The notes below the pieces were generated by a model. It was not told the DNA's origin and made no database searches. It saw only the letters and a list, made by a program, of their open reading frames with translations. A stretch of DNA of 64,000 nucleotides. It comes from Larus michahellis. Taxonomy: Eukaryota > Chordata > Aves > Charadriiformes > Laridae. Numbering within the stretch: the stretch's first letter is position 1; each line of letters begins with the position of its first letter. Below are positions 36,401 to 46,700 of the stretch, piece by piece. A program made the position numbers and the translations under genes. The DNA lies in assembly GCF_964199755.1 (NCBI RefSeq), contig NC_133900.1, positions 76,244,727-76,308,726 on the forward strand, written 5' to 3'.

Positions 36401-39338
36401 CCCCCATAGAATAACAAATGCATTCTGCGTTCTTTCACCACGGAGCAACACAACTTGTCCCAGTCTCATGTGCTGGCCGTTGTATGCTGGAAGTACATAA
36501 TTTTAACAGGTTTTACCAGGTTATTAAGGGCGCACTACTGCATTTCCTTAGAACCGCCTCAGTTCAAGTTAAAAAAATCAGTCTGTTTCCCCAAGCCATA
36601 TCCAACAGTATTTTTGGAACATGACTAATGCACATTAGAGGGATTTGATTTACTGTAAATTGCAATCACAGTACTGTTTTGCCTTTAGGTTGGGGGTTAG
36701 CACAGAGGGGGAGCGATACTTAATGTCCACAAAGTGTACTTGTCTAGAAAAATAAGCATATTGTGTTCCCACACCTCCCAGTTTGCCAAGGAGACACACT
36801 CCCCCAGAATAATGGGAATGAGTGGTGTCATTTCATTCAAGAAATGCAAAACATAATCGATTCAGTAGAAGGTAGCCTGTCACTTTGAATTTAGTGCTTT
36901 TCCCTCCCAGTCAAGTATTTGGTATCGAAGGTTGGAACCAGAACCTACTACTTTATCTGTCACTTCAGTTAAGCTGAAACAATTACACATTCAAAAGGCA
37001 GGCAGGGTAAAATAAATACTTCCCCAAAGGGCATAATATTTGGGGCGGCGTAGGGTGGTTGTTGAAATAGAGACTTGCCAAGTATTTCCCTAGCCAACAC
37101 CAGTCCTCGGCAAAGGGATAGGTGTCAAACAAACCTTTTTACAAGTTGCACGGTTAATAGTGTGGGTTTCTTTGAAAGTTAATCCACATATTAGCTGAAT
37201 CTATCCGGTACCACTCCCAGCCAAGAATTATGGAATGCAGCTATTGAAGGCAGTAAGGTTTATCTGATTATTTTTTTATCTGATCAATGCTACTCTGGCA
37301 TTACAGGCTGTTCCAAGCTGAACAGCCCCCACGCATTCTGTTGGTTCAGCAGCAGCATGTCCACACCGCAGCTTCACGCCAGCACAGATATCCCTGAGAC
37401 GTTCCCTTGCAACCTCTGGGGTTGGACTAGGTGACCTTTAAAGGTCCCTTCCAACACAAACCACTCTAAGATCTCACACAGATTGCCCCAAACTTTCCTG
37501 CTCCCCGTTAGCCTCCTTCCAGTGTCCAAACTGGTTTTGGAGGTGGGCAGCTGGAGCACCTTCACAGTGTTCCTGTCAACCTCCAAGAGGGCTCTACTGC
37601 AGCCCTGCCCCACCAGAGGCAGCAGTGTGGTGTTACGCGGCGCGTGGTCAACTCCAGCAGCAATCAAACTCCAGCAACAACAGATGATGCCAAATTAGAC
37701 CAAAGAACGGCCAAACCCCACTTATCCTTGGTTGGTCTGCCTGCACTAGAGTAAGAGCTTCCTGAGGAAATTCCGGAGGAATTCGCAATTTTGAGTTACC
37801 TCAAGTGAAAGCACAGAACCGTGCTGGCCCTCCAGGAATTAGTGACTGGATTTCCGTGTGATTCCGTGGCGACATTTGGAGCCAGGCAGCCATTATCAAC
37901 AAGCACTTGTTTATTATGGATGACAGCACTGATTTGGGTTTCCCACCATTAGGAGAGCATTTAGGGCAGAAGGGCAGGCTAGAACAAGTTTAAAATATAA
38001 ATTTGCCGAGTCTTCCTCTAAGGACATTAAAAAAAACACCAAAAACTTGAAAAAGTTGTTATATATCAGACTTAGACTTGAGTCTTGTAAAACAGGAACT
38101 GATAAGAGGGTGCAACCTTTAAAATAGCACAAATTAACATAACCTTTAAATTAATTAGTTTTTCAAAGTGTCTGTCTGCAGCAATAGCTGCCACTACTGT
38201 TCATTTACTTATAGATAAAAATACATGATTAAAGATGTACTTAAAAGAAAAATAAGCAAACTTTGCCATCCATGCCATTTTAAAGCTTTTTAAAACATTC
38301 AAAACCTGAAAATGAAAGGCAACGAAAAGCAATTTGGACTGAGTATGAACATTTAACAAAAAAAGAGCTTTTTGGCTCATAAAAAAGAAAATGGGGAGGA
38401 GGAGGAGGAAATAGCGAGGAGTTATTTTGTAACTAAGATTTTGAGAGCCACTCCCCTAGCTTTCAGAGAGGACTCATTTCTACCCAGGCTGCCTTCAAGG
38501 GCATTCGCTGTCTCAGAATTAACTCTGTCAAGTCACGTGTTAGAAATCAGTTGCTTATTCAACTCATGCTCCTGCTGAGACAGCTGTTTGTCTGAAATGT
38601 ACTGTTTTAAAGAAAATGTGACAAAGGGCTATCGGAGAAAGCTGGATCATTTCTTCTTCAGGAGAGTCTCATGGCATGGGAACGGTTAACTGAGGTAGAA
38701 AACTAAAGGACGGCTTTCTTCTCTGTGTTTATTTAAGAACTCTAATCTGAAGAGGTAATCTAAATCCTACTGAATACAGTTGGGTTACACGTGCATTACC
38801 AAAGAGAAAAAAAAAATAATCCAGCTTTATTTCCCACTGTTTGCAACATTGCAGATGTAATTAAAGACGACGACTGGCAAATTGCAAATGTTTTCTCTGG
38901 ATCCCACAGAGATTGAAAATTTTGTCCCGATTTTTGTGAGTTACGTTACTCAGAGTCACCTCTGAAAAAAGAAGCTCAGCCCCTCCTAACCTGATTATTT
39001 TGCAAATACAATAAAAACTAAACTTCAACTAAAAGAGTTGGGAATAAATCCGAAAGTGTTAGATCAGAACTTCTTCACAGAAAAAGAAGCAAAATCTCTA
39101 GAATCCTGCAACAAAGTACAGGGTTCAACTAATACCTTTTTTCTTTTCTTTTCCCCTCCCCAAACCATCAAAACCAGTGGAAATTTCAGATTCTGTTCCG
39201 TCAACCCCCCTGGCAAAGGAGGTGGCCAAGAGATTCTCCACGCCTGATGCGAACCCTGTGTCCACAGAACCAGCCTGGCTGGCGTTAGCCAAGAGGAAAG
39301 CAAAAGCCTGGAGTGACTGTCCACAGATCATAAAGTAA
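15354..39338 (+). CDS. CRACD: CRACD gene, coding span (8 exons, 1483 codons)
   Basis: CRACD (KIAA1211) binds and inhibits actin capping protein, so favouring filament growth in the cytoplasm (family knowledge). Eight exons with GT/AG borders join in frame: 15338-15473, 23899-24063, 26907-26975, 28284-28466, 30166-33550, 35047-35237, 36117-36294, 39178-39338. Residues 1-179 carry the conserved [16 protein letters not shown] start, [11 protein letters not shown] and [14 protein letters not shown] blocks. About 240-760 is a Glu/Gln/Lys/Arg coiled-coil region. About 765-1483 is a low-complexity but conserved tail ending in SDCPQIIK. The protein is longer than the mammalian one (about 1230 residues as I recall); the excess lies in the coiled-coil repeats. 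The ATG at 15354 matches the mammalian start I remember, but the frame stays open to the exon's acceptor, so an N-terminal extension from upstream exons is possible. It converges on AASDH. Confidence 0.93.
19418..19491. repeat. 37-bp tandem duplication
   Basis: Two abutting 37-bp units (19418-19454 and 19455-19491) share GAGGAATGTCCCCCA and TTTTCTTCCT blocks and differ at only a few positions. It looks like a small local duplication within a CRACD intron. Confidence 0.85.
20098..20467 (-). mobile_element. CR1 LINE fragment, minus orientation
   Basis: The plus strand reads as the reverse complement of CR1: TTCTCTGGGCAACCTGTTCC, then CTCACCACCCTCACAGTAAA, a CTTCTCTTCTCCAGGCTGAA block and GGACCTGCTCCAACAGGTCC. 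About 370 bp of the 3' half remains and the terminal octamer tail is missing. Short open frames across it are remnants of repeat sequence, not genes. Confidence 0.9.
23899..24063 (+). CDS. CRACD: CRACD exon b
   Basis: A TTTTTCAG acceptor precedes [13 protein letters not shown] and the exon ends in DSGNK before GTAAGC. It is 165 bp, phase 0 at both ends, encoding residues 41-95. QQLxKNIKFGQ and LxSPMEIxTQQD match mammalian CRACD. Confidence 0.93.
24064..26906 (+). other. CRACD intron after exon b
   Basis: Intron of 2.8 kb. It holds a plus-oriented CR1 copy at about 25096-25414. GC content rises near 24650-24900 and 26050-26560 without a recognisable gene; the 248-codon open frame at 25572-26318 resembles nothing I know. 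Confidence 0.85.
25096..25414 (+). mobile_element. CR1 LINE 3' fragment
   Basis: About 320 bp of CR1 in plus orientation. Seen in order: GGGCAATGGTTTTAAACTAG, the GATATTGGGAAGAAGTTCTT block, GGCTGCCCAGAGAGGTGGTG, then GGGGGTTGGACTAGATGGCC and a closing ATTCTATG octamer tail. The 5' end of the element is truncated. The 77-codon frame across it is a remnant of the element. Confidence 0.93.
26907..26975 (+). CDS. CRACD: CRACD exon c
   Basis: A small 69-bp exon, phase 0 at both ends, between a TTTTCTAG acceptor and GTAACA donor. It encodes [10 protein letters not shown] through GHEVEEK (residues 96-118). The mammalian protein has the same PxxLxLPGxGxEMEEK ending. Because it is symmetric it could be skipped without a frameshift. 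Confidence 0.9.
26976..28283 (+). other. CRACD intron after exon c
   Basis: Intron of 1.3 kb with a T run near 27450 and a TTTA-type short repeat near 28219-28235 upstream of the next acceptor. Nothing else is supported. Confidence 0.85.
28284..28466 (+). CDS. CRACD: CRACD exon d
   Basis: 183 bp, phase 0 at both ends, after ATACAAACAG and before GTATTG. It encodes residues 119-179, including [34 protein letters not shown] and a basic [14 protein letters not shown] stretch. This block is very close to the mammalian protein, and the basic run may be a localisation or binding signal (inference). Confidence 0.94.
28467..30165 (+). other. CRACD intron after exon d
   Basis: Intron of 1.7 kb. A GC-richer patch at about 29390-29580 has overlapping short open frames on both strands but no recognisable protein. 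Nothing else is supported. Confidence 0.85.
30166..33550 (+). CDS. CRACD: CRACD exon e (large coiled-coil exon)
   Basis: A 3385-bp exon encoding residues 180-1307, between a CCCAATTTTAG acceptor and a GTATGT donor; it ends after the first base of a codon. It opens with [21 protein letters not shown], then a charged coiled-coil segment to about residue 760 with a 24-residue tandem array. Next come blocks strongly shared with mammals: [94 protein letters not shown] and [20 protein letters not shown]. The repeat region is biased to A and G on the plus strand. Confidence 0.96.
30781..31281 (+). repeat. CRACD: 72-bp coding tandem array in CRACD
   Basis: Seven consecutive units, phased from 30781, 30850, 30922, 30994, 31066, 31138 and 31210. 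The first is 69 bp and the others 72 bp (24 residues). The middle units are nearly identical and contain [16 protein letters not shown] and EREEQRRQ; the last has drifted. The Glu/Lys position alternates strictly over the first six units (E, K, E, K, E, K), giving a 144-bp higher-order period. Residues about 385-551. Confidence 0.92.
33551..35046 (+). other. CRACD intron after exon e
   Basis: Intron of 1.5 kb containing a 24-base T run (34291-34314) and a 24-base A run (34813-34836). No gene is supported. Confidence 0.85.
35047..35237 (+). CDS. CRACD: CRACD exon f
   Basis: 191 bp after TTTCTTTCAG and before GTAAAC; it completes the split codon of exon e and ends in phase 0 (residues 1308-1371). 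It encodes [27 protein letters not shown] and a charged helix [20 protein letters not shown]. This is among the best conserved parts of the protein. Confidence 0.95.
35238..36116 (+). other. CRACD intron after exon f
   Basis: Intron of 0.9 kb, unremarkable composition; nothing further supported. Confidence 0.85.
36117..36294 (+). CDS. CRACD: CRACD exon g with poly-serine run
   Basis: 178 bp after CTGTTCTAG and before GTAGAG; phase 0 at entry, ends after one base of a codon (residues 1372-1430 plus). Eight consecutive AGC codons at 36147-36170 make a poly-Ser run. The conserved [20 protein letters not shown] follows. The Ser run sits in the part that is least conserved with mammals. Confidence 0.94.
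36295..39177 (+). other. CRACD intron after exon g
   Basis: Intron of 2.9 kb. It has a C run near 36381-36391 and a short CR1 3' fragment at about 37410-37472. No gene is supported. Confidence 0.85.
37410..37472 (+). mobile_element. CR1 LINE 3'-end fragment, short
   Basis: About 60 bp reading GGGGTTGGACTAGGTGACCT and AAAGGTCCCTTCCAACACAA, the CR1 3' signature, with a decayed octamer tail (CACTCTAAGAT). Confidence 0.8.
39178..39338 (+). CDS. CRACD: CRACD exon h (last coding exon)
   Basis: The acceptor is ATCAAAACCAG. The exon completes the split Val codon, reads [20 protein letters not shown] and ends [22 protein letters not shown] then TAA at 39336-39338. The last ~30 residues are essentially those of mammals, which fixes both the frame and the stop. 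Confidence 0.96.
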
Positions 39339-42185
39339 ACTGTAACATTACATCTCTCTTGCTCACTATTAATTGCTTTCTTTTTATTTATTCAGCTTTT
39401 TACACAAGACAAAACTGAAAATGCATGTATTGAAGGACTGAAAACTGAACTGATTACCATTTTGCTCTAGCTCACTGTAAAGTCTACTCGAGTCATATAT
39501 TCCATTGCTTTGACAAATAGCTAAATCAGGTCACGGCAAAGATTTCAGAGCCAGGCCCTCTCAAAAATTTAAGTATGCTCAGATACTGGATGTAAATTTT
39601 ACTGAGTATCATAAAAAGGGCCAGAACTTCAGTTCAGAAGCTCCTTAAATTCTGTGGGTATTCGGTTCTGGAATTTTAGATCTCTACACTTAAATGGAGA
39701 TCTCAGAAAAAATTTTTCAACACTCCATTGTTGAAAATTAAGGCAAGATGCATGTTCCCTTCTCTTATTCCTAATTTATTTTTTAAGTGTTAAACTGCAA
39801 GAACTGTCAGTTCTACCTGGTATTTGAAAGCTTCTTCCCTAATGAAGAACTTCAGGAGGTATCTTTCCACCTGCAAGTGATAAGTAGAAAGATGGAACCG
39901 TCCAAACGCTGAGGTAATTTCTTTCATCACGGGATTAATACACTATGTCTCCATTCCCTCAGTCCTAGGAAGAAAACAATTCATCCTACTTAACAAAAAG
40001 ACCATTATTTATGCAAAAGTCAGAAAGAAGCCAGGGAGCCAGTGGTTCTTCTAGTCATTTAAGCACATCACTCTTTGTGCTTGGCCATATTTAAGATGCA
40101 CAGAGACAGTGATTGCAAATCACAGCTTTAAGTCAGTCGACTGGAACGCAGATTAGTACAGCTTTTCCTGTGCTCATGTAGCTGTAGAATCAGTCTCGGT
40201 GAGCTCCCAGAGGAGTAGGACTTTCAGAACTGAAGTTAGCGGAGAACTGAAAGCTAAGTCTGAGTGGGGTCTCAGGAGTTTCACCTCTGCACTCTCCCTC
40301 ATTTTACTCCATGTGCAACTGCAGGTACCTCAGACCATAACTTCCTGTACTTTGACCAATACAGCCAGAACACTTCAGAAAGGAGTTTACTTACCCCATC
40401 TCAGGTATCTGCTGCGGCAATTGAACACTTTATTACTTCTTGTAACTAAAACAGAAATCTTCACCCCCTCCCTCTTACAAAAAAGGATAAAGTCCGTAAT
40501 GTAATAAAAATTTTACTGTCCCAAACACCTCGCAGAAATAGCTGGCTCTACACTTTAAAAAGTCACCCTAGTATAAAAATCTGTAACACGCCCGAGTTTG
40601 TTTTACAAGGAAGTCTTTAACAAATTTGAACATCTCCTTCTTATAACCATAAGGCTCCAAGGAACCTTTAAGCCTACAACAACATAAAGGGAGAGATTTT
40701 CATGAGAATAAATTGCATCGGTAGAGAATGATACCACATATGTTTCATGGAAGTACTTCAGCCAAACTGCTGTACGCAGCATGAGGAGCAGCACTTTAAA
40801 TTATGCACAAAACAGAATGAAACCTGCCAGATCCTCCCGTTCCAAGAACTAAAAAGGGCTTGTCAGCAGAAGTCATTATTGAACACGCTATTTCCCACCA
40901 AACAGAAAGCAACGCTGCAGTATCATGGTTACAATAGCACAAACACAACAAACACGTTCAATTGAGCGGATGTGCAGCAGCAAGATTGGGCTTTTTGGGT
41001 CTCAAGCCACCAGTTTTGCTCAGTTTCATATTTAAAACCAGAATCTCTAAAGTAGCTTTTTACCCTTAATGTAAGTGTTTAAAACGTTTTATAGAGAGAT
41101 GGGTCAATGCTGCTCTCAAACGCTTGGGAAAAAAACATACTTAATGCCTCCAAAATCCAATCTCTACACAAGCTTATCTGAAAAAAGAATTGTGCCCATA
41201 ATTATTTTTGCTCCACAAGCACCATAAATTAATGCTTGTTAAGTGAAATTTACACTTTTTCCGAGTTTATAAGCTTGTAGTATGTATTTGTAATTACAAG
41301 AACTAAACTGCCTGAAATCCATCTTTATGATTCTTTCTTGGGAGAAGGAGCCAGGCAGAAATATCGAGAAGGTGAAGTAATTTGGGATTAAAGAATTAAA
41401 GATACCGGTATTCTGAAAAGCATAGCAAAATTAGGTGCTATTGCGCATGACGTAAGGATGCAATTTTCCAATACAATACATTTAGAGCACATAGAATAGA
41501 ACTTTCATTAAGGATGGTCTTAATCTAAAGCTTCAAAGCAGAGGTTTTTTCCAACCATAAAGGTATCTAGTGTAATAATGGAAACTGTATTATGTACAGT
41601 ACTTGGTGGAAACATTTCTGAAGTGTACATGTTCAACAGTGACATTTCATGTTAAATTAACAAAAATTTGCACTAAAGACCAATGAAGTGAAGTGTTACT
41701 TTGCTTTAGCTTTGTTGCAACCGTTTCTGATAAAGTGTTGGAAATCTGTAAAAATAAAACCAAAACATTACTACCGAGTTTGAAACAGCAAAAATGTTTT
41801 AAGAACCGAACAAACCACTATGTAGTATATTGTCTCAATTTTTTGTAACTTATAAACACAAAATACCATTTCTTCTGACAAGGTTATATACGATTAACCT
41901 CTATGTTCATATAGTAATGTATAAAAACTATAAGATGTATAATTGTGGGGTATTTGTTGTGTACTTTTTTAATTTTTCAAATGTTTTAAAGTGCAATTGT
42001 TTATTATACTAATGTCATTTTAATTCTTATTAAACTATAACCCAGTCAAAATTATCTAATCAATAATGTATCTATTCTGTGTCTCCTTTTGCTAACCATG
42101 TAGTCCAGGTCTGCTTTAGAAATAGAACTTTTTACAGAGCTACAAGTGCATTTCTGCTAACAATAAACTGGAGGAACCAGCCGTG
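39339..42185 (+). other. CRACD: CRACD 3' UTR (inferred)
   Basis: AT-rich, no open frame of note. AATAAA hexamers occur at 40503-40508, 41753-41758 and 42162-42167. The last is the best candidate for the distal end, so the 3' UTR would be about 2.8 kb. The end point is inferred from the hexamers and the neighbouring gene, not from transcripts. Confidence 0.6.
42162..42167 (+). terminator. Candidate distal poly(A) signal of CRACD
   Basis: AATAAA followed within about 20 bases by a GA/GC-containing stretch. An earlier AATAAA at 41753-41758 could serve a shorter form. Confidence 0.5.
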
Positions 42186-42263
42186 ATGAAGCAACATAGC
42201 CAGTGCAACTTCTACTCTACTTTTTAATTCAAGATGGTAGAATTCAAAGTAGATGGCTCATCA

Positions 42264-42287
42264 GAGAGAGAGAGAGAGAGAGAGAGA
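42264..42287. repeat. (AG)12 microsatellite
   Basis: Twelve uninterrupted AG dinucleotides in the short gap between the converging 3' ends of CRACD and AASDH. Confidence 0.97.
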
Positions 42288-42429
42288 AAACAGTTTCTGC
42301 TATAGTTCTTTCAGAACACTCATCATTAGCAAGATGCTCTCAGTTAAGTGTACTTCTGTCACCGCAAATACTTGACTCGTGTTACTAAGACCACTGGTAA
42401 TTCCTTTTAAGACGTTAAAGACAACCAAA

Positions 42430-43344
42430 ACCAATTTACACAACCCTTTATTAATAGTTCTCTCTAAAGACACTGTATAGAGCATTCTTTCAAATCTCTT
42501 AAAAAATGATTTGACAATGGTTGATTTGAGCAGTGCACACTTCATCTTGGAACTCATACTGTACCTGTCATTGAAATTTAATACATATACACATATTCTC
42601 CACTTGAGAATACAAGAAGTAACTCCTACTGACTTCAACGGAGTTTAAGTATATGCTTGGCTGAACTGAAGGCAAAGGTGCGGGGGCAAGGCTCACAAAA
42701 GATGAACGATTTGGTTTCTACAAACTATAGTAAACAGCTCACTACTACCAGGTATATGCAAGGCAGACTATGTCTTCAGAAATCAAATTAAAAGTTAGAT
42801 TCAAAAAAGGACTTGGGTTACCTTGCCACAGCATAGAAACCTCGTCAGACTAGACAAACACCAGTCTGATGCATGGAAGAGCCAGGCACAGGCTAGGAAG
42901 GAACCTCAGGGCACAGGCGAGGCTGGACTCACAGACAGAAACACGTTCCTCCCCCAGGGAGACAAGCACGTTGTTCCAAGCTGCAGAATATGGCACTTTA
43001 CCACAGTTTCTTGAAGCCAAACTACTGACTTTCATTTTCTTACTACACAGGTCAAAGCACAACCTTCAAATCCAAACCATTTGAAACATGTTCTTTCATG
43101 AATCAGAGCTGGGAAATGAGGGAGGGACGGTGCAACTTCTGGCTGGGTGCTGAGCAGCCATCCTCCCTCAATCGGTACAGCAAGTCAACAAATATCCCTT
43201 TACCTTCTCTGGATGCTGCCTGGTGCAAAATGCTACCCGAGAAGTCCGCAAAGAGCACATCTTGCCTACAGTAAAACAGGCAGAGAGGTAGACAACACCT
43301 GTGAGTTCTTAATTTACAAATGTAAACAATAAAAAGGAAGCAGC
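42430..43344 (-). other. AASDH: AASDH 3' UTR (inferred)
   Basis: Non-coding stretch between the AASDH stop and the candidate minus-strand poly(A) hexamer. Short open frames on both strands here have no recognisable protein. Confidence 0.5.
42447..42452 (-). terminator. Candidate poly(A) signal of AASDH
   Basis: TTTATT on the plus strand is AATAAA on the minus strand, about 890 bases past the AASDH stop codon. Cleavage would fall near 42430, giving a 3' UTR of about 0.9 kb. Confidence 0.5.
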
Positions 43345-43752
43345 TTAACATCTTAGCTGTTCTTTTTTTCCTGTTATATGCAAATCTAGGCAATAGACGT
43401 AATCATTTCTACAGCCAACAACAAGTTTTGTTCCCCATACTACAGGGGAAGAGAAAACCTCTCCTGGAAGCCTATCTGCTCCTTCTGCTGTTCCACTCTT
43501 GGCATTCAGGATCCACACTTTGCCATCTGTAGATACTGCTGCCAAAAGAATTTTGTTCTTTAAGTCATCGCTTTGGAAAACGAATGGTGTTCCATATACA
43601 CTTGAAGTGGCTTCAAATTTCCACAGTAAATTACCCTCCATACTACAACAGTAGATAAAGCGATCATGGGAGCCAAAAAATATTTCTTGCTTAGTTAAAC
43701 TTGAGATGCATGGAGACGAAAACACCGGTCCATTAGTGGAAAACTGCCAAAC
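43345..43752 (-). CDS. AASDH: AASDH last coding exon (propeller repeats and C-terminus)
   Basis: After a TTCTTTCTGTAG acceptor the frame reads VWQFSTNGPVFSSPC, then three repeat strands FFGSHDRFIYCC, AAVSTDGKVWIL and VVGCRNDYVYCLDL, and stops at TAA 43345-43347. Residues 994-1128. The final HITGKKEQLRC is a few residues longer than, and unlike, the mammalian end. Confidence 0.95.
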   Translation of the reverse strand, partial: VWQFSTNGPVFSSPCISSLTKQEIFFGSHDRFIYCCSMEGNLLWKFEATSSVYGTPFVFQSDDLKNKILLAAVSTDGKVWILNAKSGTAEGADRLPGEVFSSPVVWGTKLVVGCRNDYVYCLDLHITGKKEQLRC

Positions 43753-46700
43753 CTACAGAAAGAACATAACCACCTATTATCAAAGGTTGTTCACATCATC
43801 AGTTTCACAGGAACTGTAATTTTTTAATAGACTAGCTGTTGACAGGAGAGCATTTTATTTCAAGAGCATACTAGATTTCAGCGAGGGCTGGCAAATACTT
43901 GTCAAATTACAAGTTAAGTTTTACACACGGAGTAAGTGCTAAAAGACTCATAAAATAGACGCGCAACACTTACTACCTTCTGTGAGGCCCACGTAAAGAC
44001 GGCCAACTTGGGGAAATAGTATTCTTGGGCTGTTGTACGACAATTAGTAAGGAACTTCGAGAATTCTGTTAACATGCCATACTTTGCCAAAAAGGCAAAC
44101 ATTCCTTTTGTAATATACATTTCCCCTGCTCATGCTAATGATGTGCAGATCCCTCCTCAAGAGAGTATCAGTTCTGCAACGCTGCTGCAAGTAGACAGAG
44201 AGCAGGGCATGGGCTAAGACATATTTTATAATCAAAAAGGGCTTAGGAATTGCCATGTGTACTGCCTCCCAGGCAAGCAAACAGAAACAGCGTCAGTTGT
44301 TTTAACACCACATACAAACCACATTAATATTATTCTCCTTTAATTCAATGTGAAGGCTAACACATATTTTATCAGAATTATGACTTGGCTGAGATGTCAA
44401 TGTTTTTTGATAAAAGCGTAAACATTCTAAGAAACCTTTATTTCTAAACAGCCACCATCTTACAGAAGAGATGGCTTTAAACATGCTTGGGCCCCAGAAA
44501 CAAAACCATACCATTTAATTTGCTGGTACTACTCTTGACCATTTACTTTGGGAGTAAGCCCTGAACTAGAAATTCTGTTACTACATCAAGCAACTTGAGA
44601 GTCTGCAGTTTATTTGTGGTTTTGCCATGAACTGCATGGACTACCCCAGCCAAGCAGTTTTTCTTCTTTCTCCTCTATTTAGTTCACAAAAAAGTACACG
44701 TTAAACCTAAACATCATTAAACCTAGAAAACAGTATCAATGACGCACCTTACTCGGGGTTTTGTGATGAACGCAAAAAAACCCCAACAACAGCATTTTTA
44801 CCTTTTCTCCAGAATGAGCGTAACAATATACGTTTCCATCCACACACCCAACACAAACGTACTTCTCGTTGCAGTGAGGAGAGGAGAAGAGTGGTTTTCC
44901 AAGGAAGCTTTTCCAAATCTTATTCCCCGTCACCTGTAAATGGCAGTGTGGAATATGTGATGCTTAACACAACCGTAAAAAGCTGCACTAAACAATCCTT
45001 CCTTTACAGCTTGACCCAGCCTTTAAGAATTGGGAAAAAAACCCAACAAACCCAAAACCCCCAAAAAACCCCCAAAAAACAACAAAACACAAAAAGCAAA
45101 GAAAAGCAGGCTTCTCCATTCCAAAATGCATACCAGAAGCAAAACTACTCTTCAAATCTTATTCCAACAAAATATTTAGTGTTTTCCCTGGGATACTAAA
45201 TACCCCTGTTTCAACCTTCTCTTCCTCCCCCTACACAAAATAATAATAGTGTAGTAGTAGTAGTTTAAATAAATGACAGATTCATTTTTCATTCCATTCC
45301 CAGCTCCTCAGTATGTGATGAAGACCAATGAAGGAGAGAATATCTTGAAAACAAGTCATATTGGTTATGTCATAAACTATAAATACTATAAATAAAAACC
45401 CACAAGCTCCCACAAGCTATGATTGTCACAATAAGCTCCTAATGTAGCCTGCACGTTCCTATTTTTATAAATAATTATTTGGAGTTACAGTTGGGTTTCT
45501 CAACTACCTGTTACTCAGGACTATGGAAAAAGAAAAATTATCTGTTTATGCTTAACCACAGCCCATTAGAGCTGCAAAACCATACACTGGTCTTCTAACA
45601 GTAGGTTGGGTATTACTGATGAAGCTTGCAGCGGGCGGGAGGTAAAGACAGTTAGGACTGATGCTCTGGGTTGTCTGAGTAGAAAAACATGAACAGCTGC
45701 TCCAAGTGACTGTTCTTTTTATCAGGCAAGACCAGCTGTAAGCCAACAATGAAATCCACACATTTGCTCCACGTTTATCAAGAATGCCATTTCCCCAGCG
45801 CAGAGAACAGAACAGCAGTCCAAGACTAAGGGGCACAGCTCTTTAAATGACTACAGGGAGGGAAACAGTAAGAGGAATGAAGGGGCTTCTTTCTCTATTC
45901 TGTTCTGATTTCAGTAAGTTCTGTGTATTTTTTTGAATCCTACTTTCAAAGGGAGGGAGGGAGGGGAAAAATAATCTACGGACATGCTCTCACTCACTAG
46001 TTTAACTGATAAGGTAGTACATGGAAACGAGAAGACATCGATTCCAACTTTGGCTTACAGTCAGCACGTAAATTCAAGCAAGTCACTTCAGTTCACTATC
46101 ACCAGTTAGCTTTCTGAAATACAGGAATTATTATGGTAACCTTGTGTATAATAATAAGGCCCTCAAGTGAAAAGTATCTTATGGTAACATATGATCATCT
46201 AGTTCCTTTCATCAGAAAAGCAATCTTAGCTTCAGAAATGCATCTTTGGTTTCATTTAAATTTGAGATTGGGATCAAAGACAAGTAAGCAAAGGTACGTA
46301 CTGGGTTTACCGCCAATAATAGTCCTCCTAGAGTAGCAACATAAAGATGATGTGGAAAAGAACTTAGACAAGGAGATGAAAACACAGCTCCACCTTCGCA
46401 ATGTAACTTCCATATACATGCCTTTTTCTGTACACACAAGAAAAATGAGAAATAAAAAATTTTACAACTGGAGTTGAAGTACATCATGTTTACAAAGACC
46501 TTCGAATATCAAAGCTTATCAAACAGTGCATTTATTTACTCAGCAAATACTAGTTAAGAAGTGAAGATATAATCTACATAATATTACAGCAACACATATG
46601 CCGCTGGCTGCTTTCTTTTCCAGTAAATAAAGGAAATTCAGCTCATGATGAGGCAGTATCTGCCCCTCTTTATTTTACGTCTCCCTTCATCTACTCTTTT

